Source of the DNA: Eleusine coracana subsp. coracana
Taxonomy: Eukaryota > Streptophyta > Magnoliopsida > Poales > Poaceae
Reading direction: 5' to 3'
NCBI GenBank assembly: GCA_032690845.1
Contig: CM064434.1
Span: 8,124,108-8,188,107, forward strand
DNA: 64,000 nt
A program made the position numbers and the translations under genes. Under the pieces are notes generated by a model, which made no database searches, was not told the DNA's origin, and saw only the letters and a list, made by a program, of their open reading frames with translations. Below, piece after piece: positions 1 to 12,261 of the stretch; positions within the stretch are counted from its first letter, which is position 1, and each line of letters starts with the position of its first letter.

Positions 1-141
1 CCCACAACATTGATGACCCTTTTTGCATGCTGCATGCCGTAGTGGCTTATTAGTCCGCCGCCTCCCTCGTCTTCGTGATTCGAACCACCCCTCCATTGCG
101 AGCGAGCGCCATTGCTGTTTTTAGACTCGAATCGTTGCAGT
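1..141 (+). other. 5' flank of the TPS gene, possibly an intron end
   Basis: No coding exon can be supported here. The last bases before the first recognisable TPS codon read as a T-rich stretch ending in ttgcag, which looks like a 3' splice site. An upstream exon carrying the N-terminal extension typical of plant TPS1 may therefore lie outside the window. Equally, this could be 5' UTR with translation starting at the ATG at 142. The sequence does not decide between the two. Confidence 0.4.
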
Positions 142-3100
142 ATGAAGCAACGCATCCTCATCGTCTCCAACCGTCTCCCTGCCTCGGCGAAGCGCCGCGG
201 CGAGGACAAGTGGTCGCTGGATATCAGCGCCGGCGGGCTCGTCAGTGCTCTCCTGGGTAATTCCTAAATGCGATGCGCTGGAGCGATGCATGCGTCAAAG
301 CTCTGCATTAATTAGCTACTGATGTTCACACCCCGATTTTGCTGATGCTCCCAGGTGTGAAGGACGTCGATGCCAAGTGGATTGGTTGGGCAGGTCTCTA
401 CGTCCCTGACGAGGTTGGCCGGCGATCTCTCACCGAAGCACTCGCCGAGAAGGTTTGTAATTTCATGTCGTCTGACCCAATACAACAGTGAATTTTTTAA
501 TCACTTGTTACTCGACACATTTTTGTGGATTGACTGACCAAAACAGGGATGCATACCGGTGTTCCTGGACGAGGACACTATGAACCAATACTACAATGGA
601 TACTGCAACAGCATCCTATGGCCACTGTGGCACTACCTCACTTTGCCGCAGGAAGACAGGGTGACAACAACGAGGAACTACGAGTCACAATTCGATGCGT
701 ACAAGCGTGTTAATCAGATGTTTGCAGATATCCTGTTCCAGCACTACCAGGAGGGTGATGTAATCTGGATCCATGATTTCCACCTTATGTTCCTGCCCAA
801 GTATCTCAAGGACCATGATATCAACATGAAGGTTGGGTGGTTCCACCACTCACCATTCCCGTCGTCAGAAATTTATCGGATGCTGCCATCCCGCTTGGAG
901 CTACTGCGCGCAGTGCTATGTTCTGATATAGTCGGGTGAGCAAGCCTTTCTACTGTGTTTACTTTGCCTCGTTAAAATTGTCAAAGTTGAGCACCTTTTT
1001 TTTGCACTTGACTTACATTATTGAGTTGATTTAATGACGTATTAAACCCATGCTTTTTCTTCCATAAAACTTCTGAAGAATCAAAAACATTCAAGGGCGA
1101 TCGGTCATTTTGCATGTCTTGACACTGTAGTTACATTGAAACCAGTGTAGAATTAAATCTATTGTTTCTTCATACAGTCAAAGCTCCATGAGAAAAGCAA
1201 GTGAAGTTCAATTTTCTAACCTGACAGCATGGTATAATGGAAAGGTTGCCAGTTAGTTGACTATAGAGAGAAAGGCAGTGTTATACTTTGCAATACTTTT
1301 CTGATGTCTTATTGTCATAGGTTCAGAATATATCAGTACCACAATGTTGATGCTACTTTTTATATATGTCTAATAGTTGTTGTTATCTTTCACCTGAGTC
1401 TCCTATGAAATCTAGCTGACTGTACATCACCTTATGACTTTCATGGTGCTTTTCTTTTCTTCAGATTTCATACATATGACTTTGCAAGGCATTTTGTGAG
1501 TGCGTGCACTGGAATGCTTGGACTTGAAGGAACTCCTGAAGGCGTGGAAGACCAAGGAAGACTGACCAGGGTTGTAGCGGTAATAAGCACCAGGCGCTTC
1601 TATTAGCTACATTATCCTCTTTATTTGAATTTGTATTTATACTTATTTGGCAATCATTGTTTCTCGTTTATTTTTTAAATTGATTCATACACACTTTGTC
1701 CTTCTCAGTTTTTTCTATAAGTTATACAGAACACGTATTTGCAAAATTAATAATTCTTGTCGCTCATTTTGCTGTAATCAGTTTCCTATTGGGATGGACT
1801 CTGATCGTTTCAGGCAAGCATTGGAGCTTCCAGAAGTCAAAAGACACATCAGTGAATTGTCACAACGTTTTGCTGGTCGAAAGGTAAGAATCACACATAC
1901 TTTACTTGCCTGGAATTTATTTGAAAGATCAGATGTGGAATTGGTTAACCATACATGTTCCATCAAATTAAATTCACATGATCCACACAGCCAGATCCAT
2001 CATCCGTTTTCAATTCATAGAGTTGTGATTCTTATGTATCTATTTATATATGAAGTCCTTTAAAAACTTTTTACTTTGCAGCTGGGATATAATTTACCTG
2101 TGCTACCTACTGATTGCTGACTCCTTAAAATCTATTTGATTTCTTCTAAACTAGAATAGTATGCTCAAATTTTCTGAACTTTTGAACAGCTAACGGTTAC
2201 TTCTAAACTAGAGTAGTATGCAACTGGAAACTATTTGATTGCATCTCAGTGATCCTACCATTTTCCTTTCATTGTAATAGTGACAAATTTGGTAAGGGAA
2301 GTATTTTTGTTGTGCTCACTCATACATTATCGGTTTCATTGTACAATGCACTGTATAGGTCCAACATACAGTATATATTGTAATTTATCTGAGCACCACA
2401 CATTCTTTTGGTGATAGAATAAGAATATATACCTCCCCTGAGTTCTCCAAGTTTGCTTCAGTTCTACCTGTCACCGTTTTGTAGTTTTAAGCATCTGGGT
2501 ATTGCTGCTGTGTCATTATTATAATTAGCTCTCAGTAAAATTATGTTTATCTCATTTTTCTATTGAATTCTGTAAAATGTGATAGGTAATCCTTGGTGTT
2601 GATCGACTTGATATTATCAAGGGAATTCCACAAAAGATTTTGGCTTTTGAAAAGTTTCTTGAGGAGAACCCAGATTGGAGTGATAAAGTAGTTCTACTGC
2701 AGATTGCTGTGCCAACAAGAACTGCTGTCCCTGAGTGTAGGAGCCCTCTCTTTACTTAATGTGAATATGACTTACTGTGTATCCTCTGCTGGTCATTTAC
2801 TTGTTGGCTTCGATCTGCAGATCAAAAGCTTACAAGCCAAGTGCATGAAATTGTTGGGCGCATAAATGGCCGATTTGGAACATTGACTGCAGTCCCAATC
2901 CATCATCTGGTATTTTCCTCATCTTTCATAACCTCAGTAGCTGTCAACAAAACATTTTGCTCGCACTTGCACCTGTTACCAATGCAAGGATCTGATGTAG
3001 TAGAACATGTATATATCTCTAATGTATCAAGATTCAAGGTCCTTTCATCAGAAAGGACTTAAAGGCATCTTTTCTAATCTCAAATAATGTTTCCCTTGCA

Positions 3101-5762
3101 GGATCAATCCATTGATTTCCATGCCTTGTGTGCTCTTTATGCAGTCAGTGGTAATACTTACAGTTCTGGAAACTAACAATTGCACTACTTAATCTCCTTG
3201 CTTCATTATGTCCTCATCAGCAGTTTAGTGAATCATGATTGTAAATTTTCTCTGCTTTCAGATGTGGCTCTCATAACATCATTGAGAGATGGAATGAATC
3301 TCGTGAGCTATGAGTATGTTGCCTGCCAGGAATCAAAGAAAGGAGTTCTAATACTCAGTGAGGTAACTGATCAATATGTCATTTTCTTTTTTGAACGATA
3401 CATTATTTTGTAAATATGCCATCACTGCTATTTCAGTTTGCTGGGGCAGCACAATCACTTGGAGCTGGTGCTATTCTAGTAAACCCTTGGAATATTACGG
3501 AAGTTGCAGACTCCATACGTCACGCTTTGGAAATGGCCTCAGACGAGAGAGAGAAAAGACACATGCAAAACTATGCTTATGTGACAACTCACACGGCTCA
3601 AGCTTGGGCTGAAACATTTGTATGGTGAGGCTCTCGTTTCCAATATTATTGATGTTTTTTGGCTGAAACTCCTTAATTCTACTGATCTTCCTTTTCCCCT
3701 TAATGTAGTGAGTTGAACGAAACGGTTGCTGACGCACAAATGAGAACAAGACAAGTTCCTCCCTGCCTCCCTAGTCAAACAGCAATCCAACAATATCTGC
3801 ATTCCAAAAATCGTCTTCTGATATTGGTATGTAGTACTTTCCGACTTGATTTGCAGAGATGTTTTTAAATAGCACTATTTTGCACCATAGAATATGTGGA
3901 ACAGTCTTCTGTTGCAATCTTGCGCTTTACTAGGCTATAGCAGTTTTCTGCAGGACTATAGATCATTATATCACATTTTGGACATATTTAAAGTGTCGTT
4001 CAGGGGGTGCGATGAAATTATCCCTTTCCATGAAGCAATCTCAGCAAATTGAAAAATAGTAACAAACTTTGATTCCTGTTATTTATAAATGTAGGGTTTC
4101 AATTCAACATTGACTGAGGCAGTTGAATCATCCGGGAGAAGAGGTGGTGACCAAATTGAAATGGAACTGAAGTTGCATCCTGATTTAAAGGGTCCTTTGA
4201 AAGCCCTTTGCGATGATGAGCGTACAACAGTACTTGTTCTTAGTGGAAGTGACAGAAGTGTTCTTGATGATGTAACACTCAGACCACACATGTCTTTTAT
4301 GCTATTATTATTGACCATTGTAGACATCAGAACCTTCTCTTGTATGCAGAATTTTGGAGATTTCGACATGTGGCTGGCAGCAGAGCATGGGATGTTTCTA
4401 CGCCCGACCCACGGGCAATGGATGACAACAATGCCTGAACATCTGAACATGGATTGGGTCGAGAGTGTGAAGGTGCGCAAATTTGATTTAATAGAGTGAT
4501 CCATTATAACCATTTAATGTATAGATTCTGACATCAACTACTTTTCCCAGCATCTTTTTGAATACTTTACAGAAAGAACCCCCAGATCTTATTTTGAACA
4601 CCGTGAAACATCATTTGCATGGAATTACAAGTATGCTGGTATGTGCTTATCATCTGTGCATGATTTTCCTTTTGAAATTTTCTTGCGCCATAAATAGTTA
4701 TACTATATTCCCACTTGCCAATTTGGAAAGATGTTGAATTTGGGAGACTACAAGCAAGAGATATGCTGCAGCACTTGTGGACTGGTCCAACCTCAAATGC
4801 AGCAGTTGATGTTGTTCAAGGAAGCCGAACTGTCGAAGTTAGATCTGCGGGGGTAACAAAGGTCAGTGGTTTAATACAATCTTTCATACTGATGGATAGT
4901 TTTCTCCATATTTTGTTATTTGCATTGGGTTTCTACAACTTTTCTGTCCCAATCTACAGGGTGCTGCGATTGAACATATTCTAGGAGAGATAGTTCACAG
5001 CAAAAACATGGTTAACCCAATTGACTATGTGCTATGTATAGGACATTTCCTTGGAAAGGTAATTCCAAAGCTCGTGGTCATATTCCTGTTCTTGGTAACA
5101 CATGAAATTTTCAATTGACTATTAAATACCAGTGAACACTGTTTTTGATACAGTTGTTTTATCAGTGCGCGAAGATATGAATACATCGGAGGGGTTTAGT
5201 AAAAGTCCATGTAGTTGAATATTGACTGTAAAATAGTAAAATATCCTGTACTTCTAGAATTATTCCCCTTGCAATTGCATAACGTTTTGGATAGCGATGG
5301 ATACTCACTTAAAATTTTCAGTTCCGTTATTTATTTGGATCCCTCGTACTTCACTTATGTGTGCTTGTAACATATGCTTCCTCTTATTTTCAGGATGAAG
5401 GCATCTGTGCCTTTTTGGATCCCGCATATCCTTCTGAATCAAAAATGAAACCCAAAGCCGGGTCTCTATCTCTTGATGGGAGTGACCGGATCAATTCAAG
5501 GAACTCGCCCTCCAGGGTCCACAAGGCAGCAGCTGCATCTGAGAGGTCATCCCCATCGGGTCACAGCACCACCACTAGTAACTATGATTGGCGCGAAGGC
5601 TCCTCGGTGCTTGATCTGAAGGGTGAAAATTATTTCTCCTGCACTGTTGGAAGGAAGCAGTCCAATGCTCGATTCCTGCTTAACTCATCAAATGAGGTCG
5701 TCTCCGTCCTCAAGGAACTGGCGACTGCAACACCTGGCTACAAATCTAGCGCTGCTGATTAA
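142..5762 (+). CDS. TPS1: Class I alpha,alpha-trehalose-phosphate synthase (UDP-forming), TPS1-type
   Basis: Makes trehalose-6-phosphate, a sugar-status signal, from UDP-glucose and glucose-6-phosphate in the cytosol. I read 17 exons: 142-256, 355-452, 547-935, 1465-1579, 1782-1883, 2586-2736, 2821-2909, 3102-3150, 3262-3362, 3437-3624, 3709-3826, 4095-4271, 4350-4472, 4551-4638, 4731-4861, 4960-5058, 5394-5762. All have GT/AG borders and phases agree, giving 833 residues. The glycosyltransferase domain (about residues 1-505) keeps SNRL, the AGGLVSAL loop, HDFHL, HSPFP, VDRLDIIKG and DGMNLVSYE, so catalytic residues appear intact. The C-terminal phosphatase-like domain starts LGFNSTLTE, without the DXDX(T/V) aspartates, as in class I enzymes, so it should be inactive as a phosphatase. 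The ATG at 142 is the first in-frame Met. Family members such as Arabidopsis TPS1 carry about 100 more N-terminal residues, which are absent or upstream. FHHSPFP, where relatives have FLHTPFP, is an odd substitution. No stop or frameshift is seen. Confidence 0.93.
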
Positions 5763-5769
5763 TAATGTT

Positions 5770-5871
5770 CTCGGATAGGCAGTAGTCGAGTCTCCCGGGC
5801 TTTTTTCTAATAATTTGGCTCTCAGATAGGCAGTAGTCGAGTCTCCCGGGCTTTTTTCCAATAATTTGGCT
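5770..5871 (+). repeat. 51-bp tandem duplication in the TPS 3' UTR
   Basis: Two adjacent 51-base copies (5770-5820 and 5821-5871) start just after the TPS stop codon. They differ at only two positions. The duplication lies in the presumed 3' UTR and does not touch the coding region. Confidence 0.9.
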
Positions 5872-6142
5872 TGTTTTACTGTTTTTTTTTATCTCCGGTG
5901 GCTATTGTGAGAAATTAATTACACCTTTGTTTTCTGAATTATTAATCTGCTGATAGTTTATTTGGAACAGTGTTCGCCTGTTCTCACGTCCTGCCACAGC
6001 GCATGACAGTCCCATTCCGGCCCTCGAAGAAAACATGGTATATCTGTGAGAACTGCTGCCACACATGTACGACAAAAGACAATAGCATTTCAACATATGA
6101 GTATCCAATCAGCTACTACATCCAACCATTCACAGCAATCGA

Positions 6143-6270
6143 GCATTTTGATCATGTTAGATTGGGATGAAAAGGGTTCAGTTTTTCTTTTTGAAAGTAG
6201 TATTGATGAGCATTTGATCATGTTAGATTGGGATAAAAAGGTTTTTCTTTTTGAAAAGTAATATTGATGA
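6143..6270 (+). repeat. Imperfect tandem duplication, 67 and 61 bp units
   Basis: Unit 6143-6209 is repeated at 6210-6270. Both run from gcatttt/gcattt through gatcatgttagattggga to tattgatga. The second copy has lost a few bases near ggttcag. Confidence 0.85.
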
Positions 6271-6785
6271 CGACATTGTTAGAAACCAATACGGCAATGG
6301 TATTATTGAAAAATCAGAAACAATATATTATGGGCAGTTTTACGGTAGTCCCAGCTCACTTGTCTGGCAACCAGGGTGTAAGACAGGGAACAAATCTCAG
6401 CCATTGATTTCTTAAGAAAGAAATTAATTACAAATAAAATTATCAGATTTATCTGCTTTCCAATTTCCTCCTACCCCGCAAGGATCGCACTTGATTCAGT
6501 TCCTGAAATACCAAAAGGATTTTCGTTGACTGATAAGTAGTTTGCGGAAGAAAAGAACAGATCGCTAGAACTAAGTTTGCCGCATGCGTCGCTATTTTTT
6601 GGAGGTCACGTTGGTACAAAATCCTATTATATCCTTCCTCTCACAAAATACGGTCTGGTTATAAGGTAACAAATTCACATGTGCAATCTTTTCTATATAT
6701 CATGTTACATTTATGTGTGGATCTGTCACGTTGCAACAATTGAATCCTAACTAACATACACGCGTATGCGACCTCGAGCTCATCG

Positions 6786-6940
6786 CCTAACTCACGTATA
6801 CACGTTGGCACGTACACAAGCTGAACTCATATTGTCATGTTCTAATTCTAAAAAAAAAAATTCTCACATTCGCACGGACGCGATTTGGCCTAACTCACGT
6901 TGGCACGTACACGAGCTGAACTCATGTTGTCACGATCTAA
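6786..6940 (+). repeat. Spaced direct repeat (about 55 bp, two copies)
   Basis: The copies at 6786-6844 and 6889-6940 share cctaactcacg, gttggcacgtacac, agctgaactcat and ttgtca. They are separated by an A-tract and a C/G-containing linker. The second copy lacks a seven-base insert present in the first. Confidence 0.7.
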
Positions 6941-7879
6941 AATTTTTTTTTCCCTCACAAAGTGTAACTAACTCCACAAAATCTGATTTTATTTTTAAAA
7001 TAATCTTTATATAACTTATTAATTAAGATGCGGTCGTACACTTTGTATCCACAAAGTTAGAGATTGAATCCAAGTCAGTTTTATATCTTCCATATTAAAT
7101 ATCAACTTTCAAATATCATAACTCCTACGTCCGAAGTCAAAATAAAACAAACTTGGACTCTATCTCATAGGTCTCAAAAAGCTCTACAACTTTGATATTT
7201 AATGGATTCATAGATTTGAAAATTTTTGTGTCCAAATATACGATGCATAAATATCTATTCCGATTCAGACTCCTCTATGCACATCTCCTTGTGGAGCCTA
7301 TATCTCATACCTTCAGAGTTCAAATAATATGATGCATATATGTTCAAGAAAGCTCTCAACAAGATCTACAACTTTCGTAGTCACACTGTTCCCATTAGAA
7401 CATGTCTTGAAGTTCAAAACCACAATGCAATACAATGTTATTTCTGGATTGCGTAAATTATTTTTTCCTTTCAAACAAACCTTCTAGAAATCCTTAGTCT
7501 GACGACCTTGGACTTGCATGTTCGGTTTTATATACATACAGAGGTATCTTATAGGTACCATGGACTTGTGAAAAAACCGGAGTCGGGCTCTATATCATTA
7601 CTTCTCATCTTTGAACCTTTTTAGTGTTATTTCACCTAATTTTGTAATATTTCAAATAATATTACGTGTTAAAATCATCAATATTAGAGATAAAAAACAT
7701 ATTTATGATGGGAATATGATGAAAAATGGTGAGAAAATAATTGCTTCTGTATATAAAATGGTACACTAAGAAGCATTAACAATAATATAAATATAATCTT
7801 TCATGTAAAAACATTAATAATACTATATATGTTTAATAAGTATATTGTGTAAACCATATATTGTTTTATTTTTCTTAAA

Positions 7880-7908
7880 CCCATCGCAACGCACAAGTAC
7901 TTTACTAG
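7880..7908 (+). mobile_element. Decayed Helitron 3' terminus
   Basis: The motif acccatcgcaacgcacaagt is followed by actttactag and then T. It matches the usual grass Helitron end: a short GC hairpin about 10 bases before a terminal CTAG, inserted 5' of T. The hairpin has lost pairs by substitution. The 5' TC end was not located, so the element's length is unknown. It has no Rep/helicase coding sequence. Confidence 0.6.
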
Positions 7909-8177
7909 TAATAATAATAAATAATGTATTACACCCTAGGGTGTAAGAGATCATCGAGATTCATCAAAATGGACGGCTCACACTGTTTGGGACTACCGTA
8001 AAAACTCCCATTATTATTATTTGAATAGAACATGCCAATATCGATCTCGAGTCCAATTTCATGTCTTAAGTGCCAATAAATATTGTTCATACAAAACATA
8101 AAATTGATATAATTAATAATTTTTTTATGAAGCAGATCCAATAAATAGAATTCTGGTAGCAAGTATTATTACTTATA

Positions 8178-8358
8178 TCTCTACTTCTTATTAATTTAGG
8201 TGAATTTGTCTGCCCCATGTTTTTGTGTTGATCTTTTGGTGTTGGTTAGAATACGATACGATGAAATCATAAGCAAGTGCATGCTTCCACCGAAAATACC
8301 ACGTCCACACCAGTCAAAAACTATTCAGGATCGGAGTAACAAAATAAGAAGAAGAAAA
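8178..8358 (+). mobile_element. 5' part of a split non-autonomous Helitron
   Basis: Starts tctctacttc directly after an A, consistent with a Helitron 5' TC end in an A^T target. It breaks off at the gaaaa target duplication of the inserted copia E1 and resumes at 56933. The exact 5' end is inferred from pattern only; TC at 8180 is an alternative. No coding content is recognised. Confidence 0.5.
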
Positions 8359-8602
8359 TGTTGAGTTATTGGCGGATCAAGGCACGTAGATCACAACAGA
8401 TAACGAAAAGTAAAACACAAGAATAGAGGAGATGAAATTTTTTATTGTTGTATATCTGATCAATTACAAATGGGTGTCTCCTCAACTATTTATAAGGTCG
8501 GAACCATAACTTCATGTTGGGCCCTGATTCGATAACGAGTCCGCATGGGCCAGGAGACCTTCTTCTAGAAGGTGAGCCTGGCCTAATAAGCGTTTTACAA
8601 CA
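8359..8602 (-). repeat. E1 LTR, 3' copy (left)
   Basis: TG...CA-bounded 244-base repeat, clearly alignable over its length with 56689-56932. It is preceded by gaaaa. On the minus strand it is the 3' LTR, because the polypurine tract abuts its right edge. Confidence 0.92.
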
Positions 8603-11600
8603 CTCTCCCTTGGGCTCTTTATCATGATAAATTTGTATCTTAAAAACTCCTTAAAACCCCAGTGGGAAAAATGAAGAAAAGAGCACATATCACCGTCAGT
8701 TGCATTGCACGCATTGCATCATCAAAAACCTTAATGAGAAAACTTCATATGAAAAAACTCATAAGGGAAAAAGAGTACAATACTATAATCGTCGTAATTA
8801 ATAATTATTGATCTTCATGAACAATATGAATTATCCTCGAGATAACTCGTTTAACTTGGGAATGTGATGTACGTAAGGAAGTTCTCCCCCTGTTCTAATC
8901 ACTTCTCTAAGTCTCTTTATAACAATACCACGTCAACACCTTTTAAGAGTGTAGATTGATAATGTCTTTGTGAACATATCTGCAATATGGTCACAAGTTC
9001 GGACATGAATTACCAAAATCTCTCCCTTCTCTTGCAATTTATGCGTGTGGAAGAATTTAGGTAACATGTGCTATGTCCTGTTTGACTTTATATATCCTGA
9101 TAGTATTTGTGCAATACAAACTTTATTATCTTCATAGATAATTATAGGGGATGGAGTGTGCGTCACTCCACAAGACTCCAATATATGGCTTGAAATCCTC
9201 CTGAGCTAGTGCATTTCTTGGCAGCTTCAAATAATGCTATGATCTCATAGAATTTGCTTGATCCCACTCCATTGTCACATAGTCAATGCTATGATCTTGC
9301 CTGTTGATGTATTATCTCGTCAAAAACCTTACGTGAGAAACCTTCGAGTAAAACTCACAAAGGAAAAATACAATACATAGCCTTGTTTGTTATTATCTTC
9401 ATGACAGTCTATTTTTCATGAATAGAGAATGTGACTTCGTGATCAAAACAAATAAGTGATACCATTCATTATGCTCCCCCTCATATGGACATTATTTGAA
9501 CTTCGTGTTCAATGTCTTTATCTTACATTCTTCAAAATGCATATAAGCAATGATAAGAAATGTTATCATAGCGCTAAGTCTTGAAAAGGCTTTTCTCACA
9601 ATTCTTCTAAGATTGCACTGAGAGTAATGGAGCAATGTGCTTCATGCACATATAAATTTGATGTAATCAAATTATCATTTATTTGATATGTGTAGAACAT
9701 ATTCATTTTATCCTTTCATAGGATAGTTTATTCCATATGATTGGAAATGTAGAAGTTGCTTCAATGATGCAATATTCAATAAAGATCTTCAAGATGATAC
9801 ACCAGTCTTTATTTCTAGTTGGGGATTACACCAAACACCTTCATGGTATTATACGAAATCATATTCATGTTGCTAGCATGTACTTTCGAAGTACTTATGA
9901 TTCTATATTCATCGAATCGGGTCAAAATCCTTCAAGGATCAGCGGTATTTATTTTATAATTCGACTGGTAAAGTCATTCATTGGCTTATTCCTTCATGGA
10001 GGTATCTCTTCTATAGTGATGCTCTTCATGAGACTTTGGATTAAGTGATGCTCCTTCGTGGATGCATTTCTTTAATGAGATGCTCTTCGTGAGACTTCTC
10101 ATCACAAACAATTCAGATGTTATAATATTAAATTCTTCGAGGATTTCATCATATGGATTTACACAATCCACTTGATTGACTGCATTTATTCAATGTCTTG
10201 CCAGAAATAATTAGAACATTTCATGTGTAGGAGTAGAAGTCTTCGTGACTTATGAACCATAAATTTCACTATTATTTATGCTCATCCTTAATTGCTTTAT
10301 TCATTGACCCGATGTAAATGCTGTAAGCATTTATGCCATGGACTTTGTTTCCGGATCCGGATTCTAATAAGAGAAACAATAGCAATATTTCAGAGGAAAT
10401 GATGTTAACAATACTTCAATTCTCTCCCATATTCATCTTTCAAGATGATTCAATACCATATCATGGTTGTTCTGTATTCCCATACTATATATGCGCGCTT
10501 ATAGTAATGGGTTCATCTTCATGATGCTCTCTTTATGAAAAATTTCTTCGTGAAATTTACGAGCAAGGAGTTTTTTCAATGATTTCATTCATGAATTTGG
10601 TAGTTCCATAAGGCATCATTGTAGCTTTTAGAGTGATCAGCTCTAGAATCTATCATTATCCATAAGAATGGAAATAATGACTTTTATGTCATTCTACCAT
10701 GATGATATATATGCAGGCGTCCCTGTAATATATCAATTCAATGCCCATTTTACTTCATGTAAAAGATAGCTTCTAATTTGCAACATCGAGTTACATTCCT
10801 CTTTGCTTTAATGCAAATTTATCTGGCCTTTACTCGAGCTTCGTGCTTAAATTTAGTGTGTGAATATGATCATTTTCCTTCTTGGAATATGTAAGGCATT
10901 AATTCAACGGGCTTTCTCTCCCTCTAATGCCGTCATCAGATCATTCAGAGGCACATTCACAAATGTATCCCTTATGATGAGCTTTGGTGATGTATCTTCA
11001 AGATTGTTCCATCTCTCACTTCATGTGAGTGCTCATTCATATATGCCCCTATGGTGAAAATCTTCGATAATTCAACGTACATTCTTCAAATTCATATACA
11101 GTGAACTAGACATGCTCTATTAGAACAAAGTTGATGTCCAGTTTCTTCTCTTTTTTTGTAACAAATATAAACTGCAAGTTTATAAAGGCAATAGGTTTCT
11201 GCAAGAAATCCATACATACCAAGTTGTATTTTCCACATATGGACTGCGTGTCAATTCATTGTAAATCCACTTACTCATATTCAGTTGAGTAAATTCTATC
11301 CCATATACTGTATTGCTCCCCCTGATGAGTGGCATACAATCCATCTCCATGGGAATAGTAGAAATAAAGTGTAGAAAATTTCCGTTAGTCATTCTTCATG
11401 AAGACATATAAATTTCTATGGAAAATATACATGTAGCTTCGTGCTACTAATTTTTCTATAATAAAATCCTCCCCCTCATCATACCAATATTTAACTTCAA
11501 GTCAATGCTTCATGCATTTCTGACCATATATTGTAATGCAACCATACTACAACTATGATTCATTTGGCATGACTCTCATGTATAAAATATTCAAGGGTAA

Positions 11601-12261
11601 AAACATGAGTTGGGTGATATAGGATCACATCTTCCAGGCTAAAATGATTTTTGGAAATCAATTATACAGCCGATGTTCTCCAGTTACCTTCGTGGTAAAA
11701 ATTAATCTATGAGATCAATTATTGCTCGAGTTGATAGTATCACTGCGTGTGATATCAATGTGCCCAGCAAAACACTACTTCATGTAATCAATTGCGACCT
11801 TTGTAAGATTAAAGGGTCTCCATGCACATCTTCATTTCTTCATTACTAAGGAGATGAGATTATCCTCAAGAGCTAAATCTTCGTGATTATTGCTCAATCC
11901 GTCATGATACGTAATGTCCCTTAGAATGGTAGCAATAGTGCAACTATCTACGAGACAGAGCTCCTCATCCATAGCCATTGTACTCCATGATACAATAATT
12001 TCACACACAATAATATGATATATTAGTGAGAAATGTATTCTCTTCATGAGAGTACATGGATAAACCTCCTAATTCCTTCTAGGAATTAATACATAATGCA
12101 CCACTATTATAAATGCGTAGATAAATTCTAGGTAGTCTACGAGACTACTTGGAATCTTCATGCATGCCTTCCATCTCAAAATCAATGATCTTTCTTGGTC
12201 TTGTATGTAGTCTAGAATTCATCTTCATGATGTCTTCTATGAGGAGTAAGACTATTCCAAT
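8603..12261 (-). pseudogene. E1 decayed gag end, protease, integrase, RT and RNase H
   Basis: Minus-strand fragments are still readable. CLVDSCTIATIL at about 11.9 kb resembles the copia protease DS(A/G) motif. ALFEAAKKCTSSGGFQAI, IIIYEDNKVCIAQ and HIADMFTKTLS, between about 9.27 and 8.9 kb, are RNase H and the copia pol C terminus. The middle, where integrase and RT should lie, has no long frame and little I can align by eye. It is the zone filled with CTTCRTG mini-hairpins. Purine tracts of the type GGGGGAG occur (minus strand) near 8.88, 9.48, 11.32 and 11.47 kb. This sequence cannot make a working polyprotein. Confidence 0.7.

Larger units (their letters stand above)
6331..8010. mobile_element. 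Possible decayed element with inverted ends
   Basis: The sequence at 6331-6352 and the reverse complement of 7989-8010 share a stretch containing ttttacggtagtccc, with one substitution and one indel in about 22 bases. Both ends continue into AT-rich sequence without coding content. The arrangement suggests the two ends of a terminal-inverted-repeat element that later took in the Helitron-like sequence ending at 7908. No target duplication was recognised, so chance inverted copies of a common repeat are also possible. Confidence 0.35.
5872..8177. other. Intergenic DNA downstream of TPS, made of decayed repeats
   Basis: No gene is supported. The stretch is AT-rich and holds the small duplications, the inverted-repeat ends and the Helitron end listed separately. 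Short reading frames here have no recognisable domains and no sensible splice context. No clear polyadenylation signal for the upstream gene could be singled out. Confidence 0.6.

Noticed and set aside
4079..4513. 144-residue minus-strand frame
   Set aside because: Shadow of TPS exons 12 and 13, whose plus-strand coding is well supported.
9117..9160. Additional inverted repeat attatct-tcat-agataat near 9130 as another C-TTCRT-G hairpin
   Set aside because: The core is not CTTCRTG, and the minus strand reads through it as the conserved RNase H word IIYEDNK, so it may be coding coincidence. It is not counted among the 28.
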